This document shows, in pieces, positions 27,313-35,281 of a stretch of 64,000 bases of DNA (the first letter of the stretch is position 1; each line of letters opens with the position of its first letter). Both the position numbers and the translations under genes were made by a program. The notes beneath the pieces were generated by a model. That model searched no databases. It saw only the letters and a list, made by a program, of their open reading frames with translations, and had not been told where the DNA came from. The DNA comes from Bog-756 sp963777665 (GTDB lineage: Bacteria; Actinomycetota; Acidimicrobiia; Acidimicrobiales; RAAP-2): the NCBI GenBank assembly GCA_963777665.1, contig CAVZRJ010000012.1, forward strand, positions 158,500 through 222,499. Reading direction: 5' to 3'.

Positions 27313-27923
27313 CGGTGCGGCGCCGCTCGTTCGGCTTGAAGCGGAAGTCGGTGGCCGCAAGCCGCCAGTTCGTCGGGGATGCCGTCACCGATCTGCCGGA
27401 CGAGCTCCGTGAGGCCGCAATTCTGATGATGTCCGAGTTGGCTACCAACGCCATCGTGCACGCTGCCACAGGGTTCGAAGTCGGAATTGACCGGTCTGCG
27501 GACTGGCTCCGGATTTCCGTGACCGATGTGGGTGGCGGCGAGCCGGAGCTCCAGTCACCTTCCGTGAGTGACCCTCATGGCAGAGGGCTGCAGATCGTGA
27601 GGGAGCTCTCGGACGAGTGGGGGATGATCGACAACGAGGATTACTCCGGCAAGACGGTGTGGTGCGCCCTCCGGCTGGACAGAACGGGTCCACCCGAAGG
27701 CGTTTCGACGTCAACCAGTGAGGACACCGGCGGGCGCACCGACCGGCAGCGCAGCCGTCCGGTCCCTCGTCAGCAGGTGCCAGGCGCTGATCGTTCGGAC
27801 GCGGTCGAAGACGGCCGGGCGCAGTCCTCGTCCAAGTCGGGTGGTCGGGCCCGGACCTGCCGTGTGGTCCACCGGTCCCGTTCCCATCAGGCGAGGAGCC
27901 CCGGGACGCGGTGCTCAACGTAA
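27309..27923 (+). CDS. RsbW-like HATPase kinase with low-complexity tail
   Basis: 204 residues. The first 125 are a GHKL ATPase: LREAAILMMSELATNAIVHA (N-box ELATNA), RISVTDVGGGEP (first G-box region), HGRGLQIVRELSDEWGM (second G-box), and GKTVWCALRLD at the end. The remaining 80 residues are Arg/Ser/Gly-rich without strand or helix pattern and overlap the convergent gene; a missed frame change near 27690 could mean the true end is earlier. GTG start overlaps the STAS stop. Expected to phosphorylate the adjacent STAS protein and bind a sigma factor. Confidence 0.82.
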   Translation: MTVRRRSFGLKRKSVAASRQFVGDAVTDLPDELREAAILMMSELATNAIVHAATGFEVGIDRSADWLRISVTDVGGGEPELQSPSVSDPHGRGLQIVRELSDEWGMIDNEDYSGKTVWCALRLDRTGPPEGVSTSTSEDTGGRTDRQRSRPVPRQQVPGADRSDAVEDGRAQSSSKSGGRARTCRVVHRSRSHQARSPGTRCST

Positions 27924-28280
27924 CCTGAGGTCGAACCAGACGGTTTTGCCGGGACTGGTCTTGAGGGCACCCCAGTGGTCGGAGAGCAGCTCGACTATCG
28001 ACAGGCCCCGGCCGTGCAGATCCCACGGCTCCCTCGCCAGGGGGACCGGCATCCGGTTGTTCCCGTCATGCACCGCCACTCGGAGTGCCTGATTGTTTTC
28101 ACTGGCGATGACGTCGAAAGCGGTGCGGGCATGGAGCACCGCGTTGGTCGCGAGTTCGCTGGTCAGCAGTTCCGCGGTCTCCACCGTCTGACTCGGGTAG
28201 ATCCTGAACACGTGCCGTACGAAGTGCCGGGCGTGGGACACGCTGTCGACTCGCATCGGGAAACGCATGACTGCAATCAC
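27915..28280 (-). CDS. RsbW-like HATPase kinase (third), opposite strand
   Basis: 121 residues, compact GHKL fold: FPMRVDSVSHARHFVRHVF, ETAELLTSELATNAVLHA (N-box), RVAVHDGNNRMPVPL, DLHGRGLSIVELLSDHWGAL (G-box), ending GKTVWFDLRLR. The N-box and G-box are nearly the same as in the kinase at 27309, so the two are close paralogues meeting tail to tail with a 9-base overlap. Alone on this strand. It may bind a sigma factor elsewhere or act as a stand-alone kinase of the STAS proteins. Confidence 0.88.
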   Translation of the reverse strand: MIAVMRFPMRVDSVSHARHFVRHVFRIYPSQTVETAELLTSELATNAVLHARTAFDVIASENNQALRVAVHDGNNRMPVPLAREPWDLHGRGLSIVELLSDHWGALKTSPGKTVWFDLRLR

Positions 28281-28614
28281 TGTTCGTGCCCACTCTGTTA
28301 ACGGTCCGGTACCGGCTGCACCCGATGACCGGTCTCATGCCGTGGCCCGAACTGGCCCGGCGGCCCTTCGGCGCAATGCAGCCGTCTTCACGAGCGGCCG
28401 TGCCGCGGTGACCGGCTCGAGGGGATCGGTCGGTTCTCTGTTCTCTCTTCCATTGCTCTACCCTGCCCACCTCATCCGACACAATTGGATGCAGACGCAA
28501 GGGCTGCAATCGCAGCGCTTCAGCCGGAGATGGTGGCACGTTTGGCGGTCCCGGGGCGTGGGCATAAGTCCCGAGGGTCGTCGATGACCGACGACCGAGG
28601 GACCGTGAAATGTC
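28281..28614. other. Non-coding gap with a hairpin
   Basis: No gene is supported here. The stretch holds the presumed promoter of the kinase at 27915-28280 and, at 28576-28596, an inverted repeat GGTCGTCG-N5-CGACGACC located just past the stop of the reverse-strand permease gene. Confidence 0.45.
28576..28596 (-). terminator. Hairpin after the permease-YHS gene
   Basis: GGTCGTCG, 5-base loop, CGACGACC: 8-bp perfect stem, 19 bases past the reverse-strand stop at 28615. No T-run. Probable but unproven terminator. Confidence 0.45.
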
Positions 28615-29919
28615 TCAGATCTGTTGAGCGTTCCTTGTCTCGCTCTTGGCGCTCTGAACCGACTCGAATTTGTCAAGGCACTTGTCCGAGCAGAAGAACA
28701 TCTGCTCGCCATCGTGGCTTGTCGAGGCAGGAGCGTGTGCCGACTCCACCTGCATGCCGCAGACAGGGTCGATGGAGTAGCCCCGACCACCGCCGAGGCG
28801 TTCACGGTTCCGATACATCCAGTAGAGGAGGCCGAAGATACCGAGGAAGACGATGTTGAGGAACGTGGTGTAGTTCCACTGGAAGTGGTCGGTCACGATC
28901 TGGGTTGGGCGGGCGGTCGGCACAAGACCGACTGCCCGGAAGATGCCCTCAGTGACCAGACCGGCCAAAGACATCACAAACCAGAAGATCGCCAGCATTC
29001 TCAACATCAACTGCCAGCCGTAATAGCGGCGGTAGATCAGCAGCAACGGGATGGCAAGCAGGTCGGCAAAGATGAAGGAGATCACGCCACCAAAGGAGAT
29101 GCCACCTTTCCAGAGCGCCGCTGCCAGCGGCACGTTCCCAACCGAGCAGACGAAGCTGATCATGGCGATGAACGGTCCGACGATGACGTTCTCGAGCGTC
29201 GTCCAGAAGCCATGGCCGTGCAGGAACAACGTGTTCCAAACGTGTACCGGTACCAGGGTCGCCAAGAAGCCGGCGATGACATAGCCAATCACCAGCTCTT
29301 TCCTGACCATTGTGAGATCGGCCATGGTGTACGTGGCCGAGTCGGCCCAACCTCCCTTGGATCGCAACCTGACTGACCATGGCTCGTGCTGCAAGGCGGT
29401 GTTCTCCGGGGGACCGTGTTGGTGGTCATGACCGCCTGCACCACTGGCTAACCGCTCCCTCGCCTCGACGACCCGACGACCTTTGAGCCACAAGCTGGCG
29501 AGCAGCGTGAACAGCACGATCATGATGATCCCGCCGACGAATTCGCTCACCGCGAACTGCCAGCCGATGAGCACGATCAGAATGATGCCGAGTTCCACGA
29601 CGAGGTTGGTCGAGGCGAACATGAAGACGTTGGCAGCGACGAAGTCGGCGCCTTTGACGAAGGTGGATTTTGCCATTGCCGAGGCGGCGTAGGAGCAGGA
29701 CGAGCTGACCATACCGAAGAAGGAGGCCTTGGCGATCGCCTTTGGTCGGTGGTTCCCGAGTGACCGTTGCATGGCCTCGTGGCTGACAAAGGCTTGGACT
29801 GCGCCGGACAGCCCGAAGCCGAGCACCAGCGGCCACAGCGTCTCCCAGAACATGAAGAAGGCCTCCCGCAGGCTCCGCGCGATGTCGAGCACTCCGGGCG
29901 CGGTGGCCAGCGTGGTCAC
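28615..29919 (-). CDS. DUF318 (ArsP_1-type) permease fused to a YHS metal-binding domain
   Basis: 434 residues. About eight to ten membrane segments, with the family repeats FGMVSSSCSYAASAMAKSTF and SFVCSVGNVPLAAALWKGG, each carrying the paired polar/Cys motif typical of the ArsP_1/YraQ permeases that export organoarsenicals or other metal species. A His-rich loop GGHDHQHGPPE lies in the middle. The C-terminal 60 residues are a YHS domain: YSIDPVCGMQV with Cys, then EQMFFCSDKCLDKFES. Such domains bind copper or related soft metals. Encoded after a CsoR repressor with the stop and start overlapping (GTGA), so a metal-responsive exporter is likely. Which metal is not decided by sequence. Confidence 0.9.
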   Translation of the reverse strand: MTTLATAPGVLDIARSLREAFFMFWETLWPLVLGFGLSGAVQAFVSHEAMQRSLGNHRPKAIAKASFFGMVSSSCSYAASAMAKSTFVKGADFVAANVFMFASTNLVVELGIILIVLIGWQFAVSEFVGGIIMIVLFTLLASLWLKGRRVVEARERLASGAGGHDHQHGPPENTALQHEPWSVRLRSKGGWADSATYTMADLTMVRKELVIGYVIAGFLATLVPVHVWNTLFLHGHGFWTTLENVIVGPFIAMISFVCSVGNVPLAAALWKGGISFGGVISFIFADLLAIPLLLIYRRYYGWQLMLRMLAIFWFVMSLAGLVTEGIFRAVGLVPTARPTQIVTDHFQWNYTTFLNIVFLGIFGLLYWMYRNRERLGGGRGYSIDPVCGMQVESAHAPASTSHDGEQMFFCSDKCLDKFESVQSAKSETRNAQQI

Positions 29920-30218
29920 GAGCGGACCAACCTCCCGATGGCTTCCGAGGCCTCAGCGATCTTTCGGTTGGCTTCTTCTCCACCTGCCTTGGCGGCGTCG
30001 ACCACGCAGTGGGCCAGGTGGTCGTTCAACAGCTCCAATGACACCGATTGGAGTGCTCTCGTGACTGCAGACACCTGCTCGAGGACATTGATGCAGTATC
30101 GGTCCTCGTCGACCATCCGCTGCAGGCCACGGACCTGCCCTTCGATCCGGCGAAGTCGCTTCTGGATGCCTTCCTTGTCGGAGGCGTAGCCGGGATGGGG
30201 TTGCGCGCTTGCTGTCAT
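29916..30218 (-). CDS. CsoR-family metal-sensing repressor
   Basis: 100 residues, all-helical DUF156 fold: KEGIQKRLRRIEGQVRGLQR, MVDEDRYCINVLEQVSAV, LELLNDHLAHCVVDAA. The copper-site pattern Cys-x(n)-His-xxx-Cys is present as YC in helix 2 and H-LAH-C in NDHLAHC, matching CsoR rather than the Cys-poor RcnR/FrmR pattern. It probably releases DNA when Cu(I) binds. ATG 30218 lies seven bases after a -10 box TAGAGT, and a TACC-N7-GGTA palindrome overlaps the promoter. Represses itself and the permease; the divergent small gene at 30292 may also be controlled. Confidence 0.93.
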   Translation of the reverse strand: MTASAQPHPGYASDKEGIQKRLRRIEGQVRGLQRMVDEDRYCINVLEQVSAVTRALQSVSLELLNDHLAHCVVDAAKAGGEEANRKIAEASEAIGRLVRS

Positions 30219-30225
30219 GGGGTTT

Positions 30226-30231
30226 ACTCTA
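30226..30231 (-). promoter_or_regulatory. -10 box TAGAGT of the csoR-type operon
   Basis: Reverse-strand TAGAGT seven bases before the repressor ATG, so the transcript is probably leaderless. It overlaps the first bases of the palindrome at 30230-30244. Confidence 0.45.
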
Positions 30232-30244
30232 CCCCCCTAAGGTA
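30230..30244. promoter_or_regulatory. TACC-N7-GGTA palindrome, candidate CsoR operator
   Basis: TACCCCCCTAAGGTA has inverted TACC/GGTA ends with a C-rich centre, the general character of CsoR-family sites. It abuts the -10 box of the repressor gene, where binding would block transcription. Confidence 0.45.
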
Positions 30245-30291
30245 TTGAATCAAGCGCCGACGTCAGCGAGACGAGGAGGACCGTTCGGGCC

Positions 30292-30576
30292 ATGCGACAG
30301 GACCGCATCATCCAGCAGCTCGACAAAATGGTCAGCTCAGGCCGAGTGACCGCTGAAGAGGCACAGCGGATCCGGGCGGCAGAGGGAACAGACGGGTTCG
30401 AGCAGGCGGTTCTCGACGTCCGCGTCCGGCACGCTTCTGAGCAGCTTGACGTTGCGGTCAGCGGGGGAGACATGAGTCGCGAGGAGGCGGACGACCAGCT
30501 CCAGAGACTGCGGGACGGCGAGCATCCCAAAGGCCTCCGGGCTCGTCTACGGAGCCACCGGAGACCGAGTCACTGA
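30292..30576 (+). CDS. Small helical protein divergent from the CsoR gene
   Basis: 94 residues, not a recognised family. Two similar helical repeats: SSGRVTAEEAQRIRAAEG and SGGDMSREEADDQLQRLRDG, each like a SHOCT-type short helical unit (a Gly, then T/S-x-E-E-A). Between them is a helical segment VRVRHASEQLDVAV. The end is basic (KGLRARLRSHRRPSH). No signal peptide or membrane segment. Divergent from the metal repressor with about 75 bases between starts, so it could be metal-responsive. Function unknown. Confidence 0.6.
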   Translation: MRQDRIIQQLDKMVSSGRVTAEEAQRIRAAEGTDGFEQAVLDVRVRHASEQLDVAVSGGDMSREEADDQLQRLRDGEHPKGLRARLRSHRRPSH

Positions 30577-30589
30577 CAGGACGTGCACC

Positions 30590-31252
30590 TCACATCGCTG
30601 AAGAATCGAGAAGGGCAGTTGCCGCGAGTAGTACCCGACGAAGCTCATCGGAACATCGGCGATGGTAAAGAGGCCCTTTCCCGTCGGAGAGGAGCCAGCT
30701 CAGCATGGCGATGCCGCAGACATGGCCAGGCGTCGGAGCAACCAGGACATCGAGCAACGCCCGAATCTTCGGTTCATTGGCCAGGATGCTGTCACGGTTG
30801 ATCGGTGTCCGTGGGTCACGCGGCCCAGGTGCCCTTCGAGCGTGTCCCAGGAGATCGGCCCAACAGTATGCAAGCGCCTGACGCTTGACTGGAGAGACCA
30901 GAACTTGGGCCCGGGCCGCCAGCAACAGATGCGTCTCAGGTGCCCGACCCTCGGCAAGCTTACGGTCGAGGGAAGGTGCCAGCAGTTGCGAGATGACTCG
31001 TGACCACCGCCTGTTCGAGCGGGTCGTCAGCCGGTGCGGAGAGGTCCGCTCGTAGACGAGAAGGGTCGGTGCTCCGGTTGCGGGGCGATCGGACCGCATG
31101 CTCAGGGACCTGATCGTCTCTCGGCGCTCTCGGCGGTCCTCTGCTTGCAAATGACTGCTCGGGCCACTGGCAATCGTTTGGAGGAATCTGGAAGTGGTCA
31201 CCCATTGATCGTGGGCCAGCCAGGTGAGTTCCGAAAGTGGCAAGATTGACAT
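30590..31252 (-). CDS. Hypothetical protein, head-to-head with the GlxA-type regulator
   Basis: Up to 220 residues, no family recognised. The second half looks protein-like: RQALAYCWADLLGHARRAPG, NEPKIRALLDVLVAPTPGHV, CGIAMLSWLLSDGKGPLYHR, ELRRVLLAATALLDSSAM. The first 60 residues are less convincing. Codon usage has the GC-rich third position of its neighbours, but less strongly. The start codon ATG 31252 would lie within three bases of the divergent gene's ATG 31255, an unusual arrangement; a later internal start would leave room for a promoter. The C-terminal part resembles a small helical regulatory or DUF protein. No claim of function. Confidence 0.5.
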   Translation of the reverse strand: MSILPLSELTWLAHDQWVTTSRFLQTIASGPSSHLQAEDRRERRETIRSLSMRSDRPATGAPTLLVYERTSPHRLTTRSNRRWSRVISQLLAPSLDRKLAEGRAPETHLLLAARAQVLVSPVKRQALAYCWADLLGHARRAPGPRDPRTPINRDSILANEPKIRALLDVLVAPTPGHVCGIAMLSWLLSDGKGPLYHRRCSDELRRVLLAATALLDSSAM

Positions 31253-31254
31253 GC

Positions 31255-32298
31255 ATGCGCGACAAACCTGCCAACTCCGACGGCTTCCCGGGACGGCGTC
31301 AGCCGCCCGAGCGGGAGGTGCACAACATCGCCATCGTCCTCTCCGAGGGATTTACCGCGTTCGAGCTCGGTCTGGCCTGCGAGATCTTCGGCGACGACCG
31401 CTGGGTGGATCCTGGCGCTCCGTGGTATCGGCTCTTCATCTGTGGGGACGACTCGGCCCCGCTGACATCGGACAGCGGCTTCCAGATCCTCCTCCCCTAC
31501 GGCCTCGAGGTTCTGGCGAGGGTCGAAACCGTGATCGTGGCTCCGACCTACCGACCCTCTGAGGTTCCCGAACGAGTGTTCCAAGAGCTCAGACGGGCGC
31601 ACGCCAGAGGGTGTCGACTGCTGTCGCTCTGCACCGGGGCGTTCGTGCTGGCCGAAGCGGGCCTTCTCGACGGACGGCGAGCGGCCACCCACTGGACAGA
31701 ATGCGATGCACTGGCTCATCGGTATCCGGCTCTGTCGGTGGATCCCGGCGTCCTCTTCGTCGACGAGGGAGACATCCTCACCGGGGCGGGTAGTGCGGCC
31801 GGTATCGATCTCTGCCTCCATATCGTCCGTCAGGACTATGGGAGCGAAGTGGCGACCCGCCTGGCTCGTCAGCTGGTGGTTCCGCCTCAGCGCGACGGCG
31901 GGCAGGCGCAGTACATCGACCAACCACTCCCTGAGCTGGACGACTCGGATCTCCTTGCCGACACCGTTGCATGGATGCAGGGCCACCTCGATGAGCCACA
32001 GTCCGTTGGGGAGCTCTCCACTCGAGCTGCGATGAGCGCCCGAACGTTTGCCCGGCGGTTTCAGGCCGCGACAGGGACCACTCCGCATCGCTGGCTCCAA
32101 GCGCAACGCGTCAAACTGGCTCAGCGTCTTCTCGAAGCCACTGACGTGCCCGTCGAGGTTGTAGCTGCTCAGAGTGGCTTCTCAACAGCAGCAAACCTCA
32201 GAAAGCACTTTGGCCGAACGGTCAAGACAAGCCCGCAGGCATATCGTCAAGCATTCAGGCACGAGTCTGCGAACAGTGCGCGAATTGGAGTTCGCTAG
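31255..32298 (+). CDS. GlxA-type AraC family regulator (DJ-1/PfpI domain plus HTH)
   Basis: 347 residues. N-terminal DJ-1/PfpI-like domain: VHNIAIVLSEGFTAFELGLA, GARGCRLLSLCTGAFVLAEA with the nucleophile-elbow Cys, GRRAATHW and FVDEGDILTGAGSAAGIDLC. C-terminal double HTH of the AraC family: LSTRAAMSARTFARRFQAAT, GTTPHRWLQAQRVKLAQRLL, VEVVAAQSGFSTAANLRKHF, and TSPQAYRQAF. GlxA regulators usually control transport or catabolism of small nitrogen compounds. ATG 31255 is preferred; GTG 31237 would add six residues. There is no Shine-Dalgarno. Its target may be the divergent gene or elsewhere. Confidence 0.92.
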   Translation: MRDKPANSDGFPGRRQPPEREVHNIAIVLSEGFTAFELGLACEIFGDDRWVDPGAPWYRLFICGDDSAPLTSDSGFQILLPYGLEVLARVETVIVAPTYRPSEVPERVFQELRRAHARGCRLLSLCTGAFVLAEAGLLDGRRAATHWTECDALAHRYPALSVDPGVLFVDEGDILTGAGSAAGIDLCLHIVRQDYGSEVATRLARQLVVPPQRDGGQAQYIDQPLPELDDSDLLADTVAWMQGHLDEPQSVGELSTRAAMSARTFARRFQAATGTTPHRWLQAQRVKLAQRLLEATDVPVEVVAAQSGFSTAANLRKHFGRTVKTSPQAYRQAFRHESANSARIGVR

Positions 32299-32504
32299 AG
32301 GCAGTTCGTTGGGAGCCGCGACCCCTGCGATGAGTGCGAACTCGAACCCCCACACGCCCAGGCCGACCCTTCCTGTTGCAAGGAATCGTGATGAGCCTCA
32401 CTTATGCAGGCGCTGTGGACTGTTGGGCGGCCGGGGCTATGAGACCTTGGGTGAGTCCGTTCCCGAGAACGCCGCCGACCTTTCCGACGAGAACTGCGTC
32501 AGGG

Positions 32505-32763
32505 CCAGGTGTTTTGGGCGACAGTGGACTCGCGGTGGCTGCACCGGGTCGACCCAGCCGCTCTGGCCGTCGACCTCGACGCAGTGCAGCGGCCCGATCC
32601 CGCCCTGGTGCTCTTCAGCCACCTGCCGGCCGCACCGGGCTCCATGATCGATCGGTTGCTCGGATCGCTCGAAGCGGTGCCGGGAGCCGACCCCTTCGTC
32701 GGACCAGATCAGGTCGCCCTGGAGCAGGTGCTGGCTCAGATGGGCAGCGGAGGGTCCGAATAA
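32505..32763 (+). pseudogene. C-terminal remnant of an MBL-fold hydrolase
   Basis: Only the last part of a metallo-beta-lactamase-fold protein is here: VFWATVDSRWLHRVDPAALA, VDLDAVQRPDPALVLFSHLP, AAPGSMIDRLLGSLEAVPGA, PFVGPDQVALEQVLAQMGSG. The SSHLP and VGPDQxALExxLAxM segments are typical of the C-terminal helix and His strand of one MBL subgroup. No catalytic HxHxDH motif occurs upstream in any frame, so the gene is truncated at its 5' side. The 200 bases between the regulator stop and this remnant contain nothing clear. Confidence 0.55.
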
Positions 32764-32806
32764 CAACGGGGTGACCTCGCCTCCGGCGGCGATTACGACA
32801 GCGTCG

Positions 32807-32812
32807 TACAGT
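32807..32812 (+). promoter_or_regulatory. -10 box TACAGT, leaderless start at 32819
   Basis: TACAGT followed by exactly six bases and ATG 32819, the recurrent spacing in this window. Confidence 0.45.
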
Positions 32813-32818
32813 GACAGC

Positions 32819-33298
32819 ATGGGCACAGACGAGCTGTGGGTGGAGGCCTACCAGGGAGAGGTGCTCGGCGAGGCCCTGTTCGGGTTGCTGGGCTCGCGTG
32901 AGAGGGACGCTGCGCGGCGCCGCCAGTTGGAGATGCTGACGCTGCTCGAACGGGCCACCAAGGAGCTTGCAGACCCGATTTTCGAGCAGCGGGTGCTCAA
33001 CTGTGGCGACACGGCGGCCTCCGTAGCGGCAGCCGCTGAACTGGCCGACGCTGTCGCGGGTATGACCTGGGAGGAGTTCCTCAGCTCGTTTGAACCGGTG
33101 ATCACGCAGTTCCTTGACCGGTACCTCCGACTTGTAGAACTGGCTGATGACGACACTGAACGCGAGATCGCCGAGGCTTACGTCGCACACGAAATGGCGC
33201 TGGCCGTGTTCGTGCGTCGTGCGCTGGGACAGGAGCACGGCGAACCGCTCCAAGCAATCCTTGCACTCCCGCACGTCGCTGCCCTTGTGCCCTCGTAG
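32819..33298 (+). CDS. Hypothetical all-helical protein
   Basis: 159 residues, almost entirely helical: TDELWVEAYQGEVLGEALFG, RRRQLEMLTLLERATKELAD, AAASVAAAAELADAVAGMTW-like stretches, FEPVITQFLDRYLRLVELAD, EREIAEAYVAHEMALAVFVR. The four- to five-helix layout with E-x-GEALF and AHExAL segments recalls ferritin-like/rubrerythrin folds, but the metal-ligand spacing is incomplete, so this is only a likeness. ATG 32819 is preferred because of the -10 box six bases before it; GTG 32771 would add 16 residues. Stands alone. Confidence 0.7.
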   Translation: MGTDELWVEAYQGEVLGEALFGLLGSRERDAARRRQLEMLTLLERATKELADPIFEQRVLNCGDTAASVAAAAELADAVAGMTWEEFLSSFEPVITQFLDRYLRLVELADDDTEREIAEAYVAHEMALAVFVRRALGQEHGEPLQAILALPHVAALVPS

Positions 33299-33381
33299 CC
33301 CGACTCCCGCCGGACCGGCAAACGGACGCCTGACGAGCTTCTCGGGCTCGCTCAAGCTCTCAGGAGGTCAGTCAGGAGTCG

Positions 33382-33738
33382 TCACGTCGCCGAAGGCCCG
33401 CCGGCCTCAGCTCCCAGACGCGAGGAAAGTTGCCTCGAGATGCCGAGTGCTCGGCCCATTTCGCTCAGGTTCGTGCCCTGTTCCATAGCCAAAGCGAATA
33501 TCGCTACCCGGGCTCGGTGGCGAGCCACCTCGAATGCCTTCCCGGCCTCATTCAACTCGCGAAGCTGCACCGACCCGGTAACGCTGCGTATCGCTTCGAC
33601 TACCAAGGCACCGCTTTCGACCCGACGGGCAAGTTTGGTCGTCGTCTTCTCAAAGCGCTGCATGACCGAACGTAGATCTCTGTTGCATTGGTCCAAGTGG
33701 GAGAGCGCCGCTGCCAGCTGCCTGCTCTTCTCCGTCAT
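33382..33738 (-). CDS. Small coiled-coil protein with C-terminal helix-turn-helix
   Basis: 118 residues, no named family. The first half is a long amphipathic helix or coiled coil (RQLAAALSHLDQCNRDLRSV, MQRFEKTTTKLARRVESG). The end reads AIFALAMEQGTNLSEMGRAL followed by GISRQLSSRLGAEA, a helix-turn-helix with the pattern A-x-x-x-G-x-S-x-x-x-x-S. This looks like a small DNA-binding protein. ATG 33738 is used; a TTG at 33741 lies six bases from a -10-like TAGTCT. The ISL3 element lies just upstream of it and could disturb its promoter. Confidence 0.65.
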   Translation of the reverse strand: MTEKSRQLAAALSHLDQCNRDLRSVMQRFEKTTTKLARRVESGALVVEAIRSVTGSVQLRELNEAGKAFEVARHRARVAIFALAMEQGTNLSEMGRALGISRQLSSRLGAEAGGPSAT

Positions 33739-33747
33739 CAATCGTGC

Positions 33748-33753
33748 AGACTA
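33748..33753 (-). promoter_or_regulatory. -10-like TAGTCT for the HTH gene
   Basis: Reverse-strand TAGTCT, nine bases before ATG 33738 and six before TTG 33741. The insertion element begins 45 bases further upstream, so only the core promoter survives. Confidence 0.3.
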
Positions 33754-33821
33754 GTTCGCGTCGTCGACACAGTCGGCAAGAAGTAGTGAGAAAATGGGGT
33801 TCTCCTCGGGTTTCCGTGGGT

Positions 33822-35103
33822 CAATCCGACCGCTGAGAACCCGATGCGTCGGTAGCTCGACGTGATCCCACCGCAGCAGAGGTAGATCATGGCGATGAGG
33901 GCGGCCGCGCTGTGGTGCCCGTAGCCGCGGTGGTTGATGAGGCGGACCTTCGAGTTCAGTCCCTCGAGTTTGGAGTTCGACAGGCCGAGTTCGACCGCGG
34001 CGAGGATGCGCTCGCGGTTGGCCTCGACGGTCTTGGCCAGCTTCACGAAGGCGGGGATCTGACAGCGACTGGGCCCAGCAGAGCCACCAGTCGAGGTGCT
34101 CGGGCGCGTCCCTCGGCCGGCGCAGCCGGTAGAGGTCACGAACGGCTTCCTTTAGCTGCCAGCCGCGGTAGAGCACGACGGCTCGAGGAACGTCGAGGCG
34201 GCAGCTGAGAGCGAGCACCTCGGGGCTGGCCCTCGGGTGTGCTTGACCGCGTGGCTCTTGCAGCGGCGCCCAGCGGGTGTGCTTCCACCGCGGTCGGCCC
34301 CTGGGTGGTGCTGGCGCAGGGCGAGCCGGCGATCCTCGTTCCAGGCCTAGCGTCGGGTCTTGTCGAGGGCCTCGTTGGCCAGCTTGACCAGATGGAACGG
34401 GTCCACGCACTGGGTCACGTGCGGTGCCTTGTGTGTCGGTCGCCGACTTGTAGGCGCCGCCCATGTCCAAGCTGATGGCCTCGAGGCGGCGAGTGCGCTC
34501 GGTCGCCGAGCTCGTCGTAGAAGGTCTCGAGCACGCCGGTGGTCGTTGCCCTCGCCGACCCAGACGACCGCGCCCTCGCGGTCGTGGTCGGCCACGACGG
34601 TCAAGTAGCGGTGCCCCTTGCGATAGGAGACCTCGTCGACCCCGATGCGGTAGAGGTTCTCGAGGCGGGTGTCGTCGATGGCCTCGGCCACCACGTCGAT
34701 GACGATCTTGGCCACCGCCTCCCAGCTGATCCGCAGCAACTCTGGTGATGGTGGTCTTGTCGATGCGTTGGGCCAGCCAGGCCACGACGTCTTGGAGATC
34801 GCTGGTGTGGCGGGCCCCGGGCCGGGCCCAGGGGACCTCCTCGGTGCGCACCCGGCCACAGCGCGCGCAGTCGATCCGGGCGATCTCGGCTTCGAGGAAG
34901 CACCTGGTCGCTCCGAGGTCGAGGTGGCGCCAACGGCGCATCGAGCGGTCGTAGATCGCCCAGGTCCTCCACCCGCATGGACAGCGGTGCTTGGCCCGTG
35001 CGCCGACGCAGCCCGACCACGATCCCTCGGGGGTGAAGGTGACGCTGGCCACCGATGCGCCGACGAGGCCCAACATCTTGTTGAATGCAGTGGTGACGCG
35101 CAT
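33822..35103 (-). pseudogene. ISL3-family transposase, several frame breaks
   Basis: Fragments in different phases give a full ISL3 transposase: AFNKMLGLVGASVASVTFTP, the zinc-finger part HRCPCGWRTWAIYDRSMRRW and IDCARCGRVRTEEVPWARPG, then LRISWEAVAKIVIDVVAEA, the catalytic strand RIGVDEVSYRKGHRYLTVVA with its Asp, CVDPFHLVKLANEALDKTRR with the second Asp region, and LGLSNSKLEGLNSKVRLINH with the Glu near the end, then GYGHHSAAALIAMIYLCCGG. At least five phase changes are needed. One (near 34740) is again a single extra base. ATG 35103 has GGGAGGAC before it. As given, it cannot make an active protein, but an artefact is possible. Confidence 0.85.
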
Positions 35104-35181
35104 GCGTCCTCCCAGGTAGTCAGGGTTGCTTGGTCGCATCCGAAACTACGAGGGCGGCGCATGCGCGTCGCTACGCGAGGA

Positions 35182-35203
35182 GGCCCCGGCTAGCGCCGGG
35201 GCC
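35182..35203. repeat. 9-bp perfect hairpin inside the ISL3 end
   Basis: GGCCCCGGC-TAGC-GCCGGGGCC between the transposase start and the right end. With the second stem at 35243-35281 it may block transcription reading into the element. Confidence 0.6.
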
Positions 35204-35242
35204 CATCACACGATTGCTGGCGTCACCTTCACCACGGCGGGC

Positions 35243-35281
35243 GTCAAGGGTCCACTGCGTCGGCCTGCGGCCGCCCTTGAC
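35243..35281. repeat. Nested hairpin inside the ISL3 end
   Basis: Outer stem GTCAAGGG/CCCTTGAC (8 bp) enclosing an inner CGGCC-TGC-GGCCG stem. Lies about 20 bases inside IRR. Could be a terminator-like structure shielding the transposase gene. Confidence 0.55.
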
